A stretch of 64,000 bases of DNA from positions 97,071,639 through 97,135,638 of the forward strand of contig CM075653.1 in NCBI GenBank assembly GCA_037953625.1, written 5' to 3'. Shown here piece by piece: positions 57,162 to 64,000 of the stretch (its first letter is position 1; every line of letters begins with the position of its first letter). The stretch comes from Crotalaria pallida. Taxonomy: Eukaryota > Streptophyta > Magnoliopsida > Fabales > Fabaceae. A program made the position numbers and the translations under genes. Below the pieces are notes generated by a model, which searched no databases, was not told where the DNA came from, and was given only the letters and a program-made list of their open reading frames with translations.

Positions 57162-58242
57162 TCAAGGCATAGATTGGTTCCGTAGATGTAAACCCCCTGG
57201 CTTTTCGGGTGGTCGTTGCCAGAAACAAGCTCAGTTCTGGCTAGCTGAAATGAATAAGATTTTTCGAACGCTGACTCTCACGGAAGTTCAGAAGGTCACG
57301 TTTTCGGCGTACATGCTGAATGGTGAAGCTGTAACTTGGTGGGAGCAGACCCGCCAGTTCTTGGAATATGACCATCGCGAGCTCTCTTGGGAAGTCTTCA
57401 CGGAGAAATTCTTGGAGAGTTATTTTTCGGATGATGTTCGGATCCAGATGGAGATGGAATTCTTAGACTTGAAGCAAGGCAGCATGACTATCGACCAGTA
57501 TGCTGAGAAATTTGAGGAGCTGATGAAGTACTCCCCGTACTTCCAATATCATCCTGACGAATACTCGAAGTGCACGAGGTTCAAGAATGGGTTGAGGTCG
57601 GACATCAAGTTGGCTGTAAGTGTGCAAAGGATTCGCCATTATCCAACCTTGATTAGTGCATGTCGCATCTTCGAGAAGAACAGTTTCAAGAAAGAAGTCA
57701 GCCAAGGAGGCCATGGACCACACCGACATCAGCACAAGAATAATCGTGGAAATCGTGGAGGCCCTTATTTGCATAAGGGGAAAGGAAGAGCACCACCCTC
57801 TGGAGCAGTCAGCCTTCCGGCTCCGGCGGAGATTTGTACCAAGTGTCAACGCTCTCATCCTGGTCAAGAGTGTTGGAGAGACAAGCCACCAGTCTGCTTC
57901 AATTGTGGAAGGACCGGTCACATCTCCCATGCATGCTGCCAACCCCAGCGCCAAATCAACCAAGGACAAGGAAGCAAACCCTGGGTCAATGGGAAGGTAT
58001 TCACTATGTCCGGAGTAGAAGCAAAGCAAGCCGACAATCTGGTGCGAGGTAACCATTTCCTCAATGGCATGCCTTGTCGCTTTTTATTTGATTCTGGAGC
58101 GACGCATTCCTTCATCTCCGAAGAATGTGCCAAGCATTTAAATTTGTCTGTCTCGGAGACCCGTTTAATCTTAGTGTGTCTACCACCACGAATGCTCCTG
58201 TTGTTGCATCAAGAGCATGTGTCGGATGCGTTGTTAGCATAG
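57162..58242 (+). pseudogene. T gag main part and protease start
   Basis: Continues gag in the same phase: FRRCKPPGFSGG, LNGEAVTWWEQTRQFL, LDLKQGSMTIDQYAEKFEEL, then zinc knuckles CTKCQRSHPGQECW and CFNCGRTGHISHAC. The aspartic protease begins with FLFDSGATHSFI (active-site DSG). A one-base deletion near 58160 throws the frame off, and the tail to 58242 is out of phase. A single-base insertion near 58292 returns to the first phase before LGMDW. Confidence 0.88.
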
Positions 58243-58302
58243 CAGATCAGATTTCTCGCGTGAATCTGATTTGCTTGCCATTATCCAACCTCTGATGTTA
58301 TC

Positions 58303-59453
58303 TTGGGCATGGATTGGATGGCATCCCATCATGTGGTAATCGACTGCAAGGCTCGAACGATCGTGTTTCCTGGTGAGAAGTCTCCTACCAATCAACCTGG
58401 AGGTTATGTGTGCCTATTTTCGGCTATCGCTGAAGAAAAGAAGGATGAAGTGAAGATCGAAGATATTCCGATTATTCGAGAGTTTCCCGAGGTATTTCCC
58501 GATGAAGTGCCCGGTTTGCCGCCGCGTCGAGAGATAGAATTCAATATTGACCTAGTTCCCGGTACTGGTCCTATCTTTATTGCCCCTTATCGTATAGCCC
58601 CAACAGAATTAACCGAATTGAAGAAGCAAGTGGAAGATTTGTTAGAGAAACAATTCATCAAACCAAGTGTGTCGCCTTGGGGAGCGCCTGTTTTGCTTGT
58701 AAAGAAGAAGGATGGATCTATGAGGATGTGCATTGATTATAGGCAACTCAATAAGGTTACAATCAAGAACAAGTACCCGTTTCCAAGGATTGACGATTTG
58801 ATGGATCAAGTGAAAGGAGCATCGGTGTTTTCAAAGATTGATCTGAGATCAGGGTATCATCATATCAGGGTTAAGGAGGAAGATATTCCGAAGACTGCTT
58901 TTCGGTCACGATATGGACACTACGAGTATGTGGTGATACCATTTGGTTTGACCAATGCTCCAGCAATATTCATGGATTATATGAATAGAGTGTTTCGGAC
59001 CTATCTGGATTTCTTCGTTGTGGTGTTTATCGATGATATTATCATATATTCGAAGAATCCGGAGGAACACGCTGATCATTTGAAGATTGTTTTGGAGACC
59101 TTGAAGGAGAAGAAATTATACGCTAAGCTGGCCAAGTGTAAATTTTGGCTTGAGAAAGTAAATTTCTTGGGACATATAATTTCGAAGGATGGTGTGGCTG
59201 TGGATCCAGCCAAGGTGGAAACGGTTTTGCAATGGGAAAGACCGAGGACAGTCACCAGAGTTAGAAGTTTTCTTGGGTTAGCTGGATATTATCGGAAGTT
59301 CATCGAAGGTTTTTCCAAGTTGGCTCTTCCGTTAACTCGTTTGACCCGGAAAGAGCAACTTTTTGTCTGGGACGAGAAGTGTGAAGTTAGTTTCCAGATG
59401 TTGAAGGACAATTTAACATCATCTCCAGTGTTAACTTTGCCTGATCCTCGGAA
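58303..59453 (+). pseudogene. T protease end and reverse transcriptase
   Basis: Opens at LGMDWMASHHVVIDC, the end of the protease. RT motifs follow: SPWGAPVLLVKKKDGSMRMC, IDYRQLNKVTIKNKYP, FSKIDLRSGYHHIR, VIPFGLTNAPAIFM, catalytic FIDDIIIYS, FLGHIISKDGVAVDP. The phase is lost by one-base deletions near 59453 and 59493 at the RNase H border; beyond that the frame to 59556 is out of phase. Confidence 0.9.
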
Positions 59454-60277
59454 AGTTTCAATGTTTATTGTGATGCGTCTAGACAAGGTTTGGGTTGTGC
59501 TTGAAGCAAGAAGGGAAAGTTGTTGCTTATGCATCTCGTCAGTTGAAGGTGCATGAAGAAAACTATCCTACTCACCACTTGGAATCGGCTACCATTGTCT
59601 TTGCCCTAAAGATTTGGAGACATTACCTATATGGTAATACGTTTCAAGTATTCACTGACCATAAAAGTTTGAAGTATCTCTTCGACCAAAAGGAACTGAA
59701 TATGAGACAACGTAGGTGGATGGAATTCTTGAAAGATTATGATTTCGAATTGCATTACCACCCCGGCAAAGCTAATGTTGTAGCCGATGCTCTAAGTAGG
59801 AAGATGCTGCACGTGAGTACATTGATGGTGAAGGAGGCTCGGTTAATTGAAGAATTCCGAAACTTGAATCTGGCAGTTCAGTGTAAGCCGGAGTGTATGA
59901 AGCTAGGAATGCTACAAGTGACAAATGAATTCCTTACTCAGGTGAGGAACTTGCAAAAAGAAGATGAAGAATTGATGGAAAAGAGAAGATTGGGTGTGGA
60001 TGGAGTAGAACCTGATTTTCGAGTTGGAGCTGATGACATTCTAAGATTTCGAGATCGTGTGTGTATCCCCGCTAATCAGGATTTAAGAAGAGTCGTTTTG
60101 GACGAAGCACACAAAAGCAAGCTGAGTATGCATCCTGGATCAACGAAGATGTATCAAGACCTGAAGAGGATGTTTTGGTGGCCCGGATTGAAGAAAGATG
60201 TTGCTTCTTATGTTGCGACTTGCCTTGTTTGCCAAAAGGCGAAGATTGAACATAAGAAGCCTGGAGGAGAGTTGTAA
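59454..60277 (+). pseudogene. T RNase H and integrase zinc finger
   Basis: RNase H: VVAYASRQLKVHEENYPTHH, FTDHKSLKYLF, ADALSRK. The integrase HHCC finger follows (EAHKSKLSMHPG ... CLVCQ, with FWWPGLKKDV between). A TAA at 60275-60277 stops the frame in the linker before the integrase core; the next codons are in the same phase. Confidence 0.9.
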
Positions 60278-61363
60278 CCTTTGAGCATACCAGAATGGAA
60301 GTGGGATGGAATAGCTATGGACTTTGTGAGTGGTTTTCCGAGAACAAGAGAAGGTTTCGATGCGATTTGGGTCGTGGTTGATCGCTTAACGAAGTCAGCT
60401 CATTTCATTCCTATCAACATGCAATATCCGTTGGAGAAGTTTGCAAGATTGTACATCAAGGAGATCGTTAGATTGCATGGTATTCCCTCAAGTATCGTAT
60501 CGGATCGTGATCCTCGTTTCGTGTCCCGGTTCTGGCAGAGTTTGCATCAAGCGTTGGGAACGCAACTAAGGATGAGTTCAGCTTATCACCCGCAAACGGA
60601 TGGTCAATCGGAAAGGACGATTCAATCTTTGGAAGACCTTCTTCGAGCATGTGTTTTGGAGTATCAAGAAGGTTGGGATCGTTTGTTGCCACTTGTGGAG
60701 TTCACCTACAACAATAGTTATCACCCAAGCATCGATATGGCCCCGTACGAAGCCCTCTATGGAAGGAAGTGTAGAACCCCACTATGTTGGTTCCAAGTGG
60801 GGGAGAATGCTCTCGTCGGACCTGAGTTAGTTCAAGAAACGACCGAGAAGATCAAGGTAATCCAAGAGAAGATGAAGACTAAGCAAAGCCGTCAGAAAAG
60901 TTATGCCGACCAGCGAAGATCCAAGCTGGAATTTCAAGAGGGAGATCATGTATTTTTGCGAGTGGTGCCAACAAATGGTATTGGAAGAGTAATGAAGCCG
61001 AAGAAGTTATCTCCTAAGTTTATAGGCCCTTATCAGATTTTGAAACGAGTTGGTCATGTTGCGTATCAGATCGCCTTACCCCCGTTCCTGTCCAACCTGC
61101 ACAATGTGTTCCACATCTCTCAACTTCGCAAGTTTATCCAAGACCCATCTTCGATCGTTCAGTTGCAACAAGACGTGATACCACTGAAAGAGAATCTCAC
61201 GTTCAATGTTGGGCCAGTGCGAGTAGAGGATAGACGAATCAAGAAGTTGCGAGGGAAAGAGATTCCGTTAGTGCGAGTCCTTTGGGGTCAGGATGGAGTA
61301 TCTGACTCCATGTAGGAATTAGAATCTAAGATGAGAGAGGAATATCCGCATCTTTTTATGTAA
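60278..61363 (+). pseudogene. T integrase core and chromodomain-like tail
   Basis: Core residues in WDGIAMDFVSGFP, VSDRDPRFVSRFW and HPQTDGQSERTIQ (Asp, Asp, Glu). Then the GPY-type module (LSPKFIGPYQILKRVG, NVFHISQLRKF). The tail VEDRRIKKLRGKEIPLVRVL is the start of a Tekay-type chromodomain; a TAG at 61313-61315 stands where family members usually have Trp, and the phase runs on through REEYPHLFM to TAA at 61361. So the chromatin-reading end is cut short in this copy. Confidence 0.9.
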
Positions 61364-61367
61364 ATCG

Positions 61368-61405
61368 GAATTTCGAGGACGAAATTCTTTTTAAGTGGGG
61401 GAGGA
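61368..61405 (+). other. Pre-PPT hairpin and polypurine tract of T
   Basis: GAATTTCG (61368-61375), loop AGGA, CGAAATTC (61380-61387), then AAGTGGGGGAGGA up to the LTR. It lies just after the pol stop. Confidence 0.8.
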
Positions 61406-62461
61406 TGTAAGGCCCTGTATTTTGAATAAATAAATAAATATTAAATATTTAAATGATAATGTTAGTATGTTAAATAAAATAATGAATTTTCTGAAATTAG
61501 GTTATTATACTCGAGTGTTTTGGAAGGGACTCGAGTATAATCAATAATTGCTTGTAAATTTGAATTTTAGTCGAAAGACTCGAGTCTTTCAGAAAGGACT
61601 CGAGTGTTCTTTGAATTTCTGAAAAGTACTCGAGTATTGGGCAAAAGACTCGAGTAAATCGAGCAGTCTGGTTAAGTGTATAAGTCCGTTTTCATTTGAA
61701 CTTCGCACCAAAACGCGTTTTCTCGAGGTTCCAAGCACAGAGCTGGACCTTACTTCGAAGGAGGGTAATCCTAGCCTATAAATAAGTGATCAATGAAGCC
61801 CAAACACTCTCAAATCTCTCGAAACCCGAATTGTTGGCAAAAGTTCTCTGTTTTGCAGAGCTCACTTTGATCCTTTCGTTCTCTCTCAATTCTCATCCTT
61901 TTCCTTTGAAACCTAAACACAAACTGAAGTTCTGATTCCACTCTTGAATTAGAACTCGAAATCACTTCAAATAGCCTCCTATAGATCGAGTTATAGGCAA
62001 CCAAAGTTGAGGTCTTGAAGTTGTGAAAACAGAGCAAAGTTCAGCACCAAACATCCTTCTTCCTTGAATTCGTTTGGTAAATCCAAGGACTCTTTCGATT
62101 CCAAACTTGTTTCATTTAAAGTTAGCATTTCCTAGTTTCTGAAACTAACTTGTTTCGTTCTTTTTCATGTCTTATTCGTGGTGCAATTGATTGCCGAAAT
62201 CAGCCAGTGCAACTGTTTTGCACAAAGTCCAGAAACAAAGTTTTGATTCAGCTCTTTTCTCTTCGAATCTATTCTTTCTTTAGCTTCTCGGAGGTAAGAG
62301 AGGAGTTATCTAAATACTAGAATGAGTAATTTCAAGCTAGAAATGTAGGAACCATTAAGGTTCAAAAGAGGGATGAAACTTGAATTGGGATTCTGACTTG
62401 GAGGTCAGAGGCTCAAGGTTTTATGGCTTAAACAAGTTTAAATGAACCTAATCAAGCTCAC
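61406..62461 (+). repeat. 3' LTR of T (left part, interrupted)
   Basis: Matches 33319-34375, then ends where the copia-like LTR begins. It includes six ACTCGAGT boxes (61509, 61529, 61578, 61598, 61628, 61648), TATAAATA (61777) and the donor GAG|GTAAGA. The remaining 2.2 kb must lie beyond the window. Confidence 0.92.
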
Positions 62462-62620
62462 TGTTGAAGAAACTGCATTTGGTGGTTGAAACAACTAAGG
62501 AACCCTAGGAGAACACCTAGAAGGGGGGGTTGAATAGGTGTTTAAGAAACCTTGAAAGATTTTCGTACGAAACAAATCGAAACAATCAAAACGAATGATT
62601 TTTTCAAAATTGTCAGCACT

Positions 62621-62703
62621 TAATCGATTATGCTGCAGTCTAATCGATTAAGACCAGAAAAATGAAAATGTCTTAATCGATTATGACTTCTCTTAATCGA
62701 TTA
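62621..62703. promoter_or_regulatory. TAATCGATTA array, first group
   Basis: TAATCGATTA at 62621, 62641, 62674 and 62694: spacings 20, 33, 20, the same as the first four ACTCGAGT boxes of N. Confidence 0.7.
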
Positions 62704-63643
62704 AATCTATCAGAAACTGAAAAATCACTTTTCAATCGCATACGAAAATCAATCAATCAACACGTAAGATCAGATATTCAGCGGAAATGATTAACACCTA
62801 TATTCTTATTGATTACCTAGGTTATGAAAATGATTTTCTCTTAATCAATTTGCACAATTAAGATTCAATTCAATCAATTATGAAAATCAATCTTTCTCTA
62901 GGTTTTCAACCAAGAACACAATGAATAAAAAAAATGTAAAGAGTAAGGGTTTAGAGATACGACACAGTGATTTATCCTGGTTCACTTTCATCCACTTGAA
63001 AGCTACATCCAGGCCCCTCTTCAACCAAGAGAGATTCTTCACTATGAGGAATTAGAGTTCTCAAATTACAAGTAAGTGCCTCACAAGACTCCCTTCTTGC
63101 TAGCCTACAAAGGATACCACACCCTTGCCTTGCAATCCTATTGATCTTCTCTCTAATCTAACCTCTACCCCTTGTTGATAATCGACACAACAAGTCTTCA
63201 CTTGCTTGATGATAATCCACACACCAAGACTTCACTTTGCTTGATTCACAACCAAGACTTCACCTCAATTTCTTGAACTTTGCTTGATGATAATCGACAC
63301 ACCAAGTCTTCTTTGTTTGTTGTAGATGGCTTGCCTCTTGCAAAGATTACAACACAATTGAATACACAATGACAATCCTATGAATCTCAATCAATAGCTA
63401 TGACAATATCACATAAGAGATTCAAAGGTTCTTGATCAAAGAATATGAAAATAGAAAAGCTTTGATCTATGAAATTTAGAGAGAATAGAGTGGCTTGATT
63501 CTTTGTAAAATGAATATCAAAATGATGGTCAATCATCACAATAATTGGGAAAAGGTTTATATAGAATACCCAAAAGTTATTAGCACTTAAAACTGATTTT
63601 GAGAAGTGAAAAACGTATTTTAAAAATCAGTTCTACAGTAGAT

Positions 63644-63702
63644 AATCGATTAAGCTTCTTCATAATCGATTACTAATCGATTACTCTACTTCATAATCGA
63701 TT
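63644..63702. promoter_or_regulatory. AATCGATT array, second group
   Basis: AATCGATT at 63644, 63664, 63675 and 63695: spacings 20, 11, 20. It is near a TATA-like CTATATAAA on the minus strand (about 63558-63566). Confidence 0.65.
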
Positions 63703-64000
63703 AAACACTGTTTAAATCACTTGAAAACTTTTTTTCTCAAAACTAAACCTTTCCTTTAAAACCTTTAAGCCACCTATTGATTTTAGGTTAAGTGAAAACT
63801 CAAATTATGATTTAATCATGACTATGATAGAGATTCACTACCCTCTAAATAACTCTACTCAAATAAAAGACCTAAGAAGCTTGAGAGGCAAAATATAAAA
63901 CAATTACAATTACACTCAAACTAAGTCTTCTTGAGTTAGCTCTCTCTTCTTCACTTGATGTTTATTGTTGCTTGTTGAGCTTGAAACTTGATCAACACCT

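Larger units (their letters stand above)
33319..64000 (+). mobile_element. Element T: autonomous-type Tekay-like chromovirus (broken)
   Basis: Order: 5' LTR (33319-36583), iMet primer site, gag start, insertion D (36844-57156), rest of gag, protease, RT, RNase H, integrase with chromodomain-like tail, hairpin and polypurine tract, 3' LTR from 61406. The 3' LTR is itself interrupted at 62461 by a copia-like LTR. The LTRs differ at roughly 15-18 of about 1,050 comparable bases, more than in A, which fits T being the oldest layer on this side. The coding region carries two nonsense changes and four frameshifts in addition to the insertion. Confidence 0.9.
62462..64000. mobile_element. Copia-like LTR inserted in the 3' LTR of T (incomplete)
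   Basis: Begins TGTTGAAGAAACTGC exactly where the T LTR match stops; CTCAC (62457-62461) is the expected duplication. AACACCTAGAAGGGGGG, TTGAATAGGTG and a TTATCCTGGTTCAC-like stretch resemble LTRs of the SIRE/Maximus copia group (from memory, not checked). It carries AATCGATT palindromes in two groups and CTATATAAA on the minus strand (about 63558-63566). No coding frame was seen; orientation is uncertain. Confidence 0.5.

Overview
The window is plant nuclear DNA made almost entirely of nested LTR retrotransposons. No host protein gene, tRNA gene or rRNA gene was recognised. The host looks like a flowering plant, probably a eudicot with a repeat-rich genome. The reasons are Ty3/gypsy Tekay-type chromovirus genes primed by tRNA-iMet, a Tat-type element with a second RNase H and an antisense gene, an Athila-like fragment primed by tRNA-Asp, and a copia-like LTR. 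The species is not identified.

Left half (1-33318). The oldest visible layer is X, an Athila-like element on the minus strand (28358-31532) with a tandem duplication that includes its primer-binding site. X is interrupted by C, the 3' end of a giant LTR on the plus strand (27386-28357). C is interrupted by R, a Tat-type element on the minus strand (11528-27385) with gag, protease, RT, RNase H, archaeal-type RNase H and integrase, plus an antisense gene on the plus strand (12260-14828). R holds two younger insertions. B is a 5.65-kb solo giant LTR on the minus strand (15289-20939, target duplication AAGGG). A sits inside the 3' LTR of R and has 5.5-kb LTRs flanking only about 1 kb of non-coding internal DNA (1-11527).

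Right half (33319-64000). T is an autonomous Tekay-like element on the plus strand. Its 5' LTR is 33319-36583, its gag-pol is 36734-36843 plus 57162-61363, and its 3' LTR starts at 61406. Its gag is split by D, a solo giant LTR (36844-57156, duplication GAATT). D is split by N, a gag-only element that has become LTR-gag-LTR-gag-LTR (38074-52833, duplication TAGTG). The 3' LTR of T is cut at 62461 by a copia-like LTR that runs off the window.

The protein-coding pol genes are all damaged, but three non-standard features recur. First, the giant LTRs (A, B, C, D) each carry a small conserved reading frame that opens at a splice-acceptor-like CAG. It lies downstream of a conserved donor (not visible in C) and, in A, B and D, a strongly conserved block of about 400 bp. 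The T LTR has an ORF in the equivalent position. Second, A, T and N share an 8-bp hairpin just before the polypurine tract, with compensatory stem changes. Third, T, N and the copia-like LTR carry paired 8-bp palindromes (ACTCGAGT or AATCGATT) spaced 20 bp apart. These are the candidates for an undescribed system: LTR-encoded, spliced accessory proteins and shared cis-control in a retrotransposon community.
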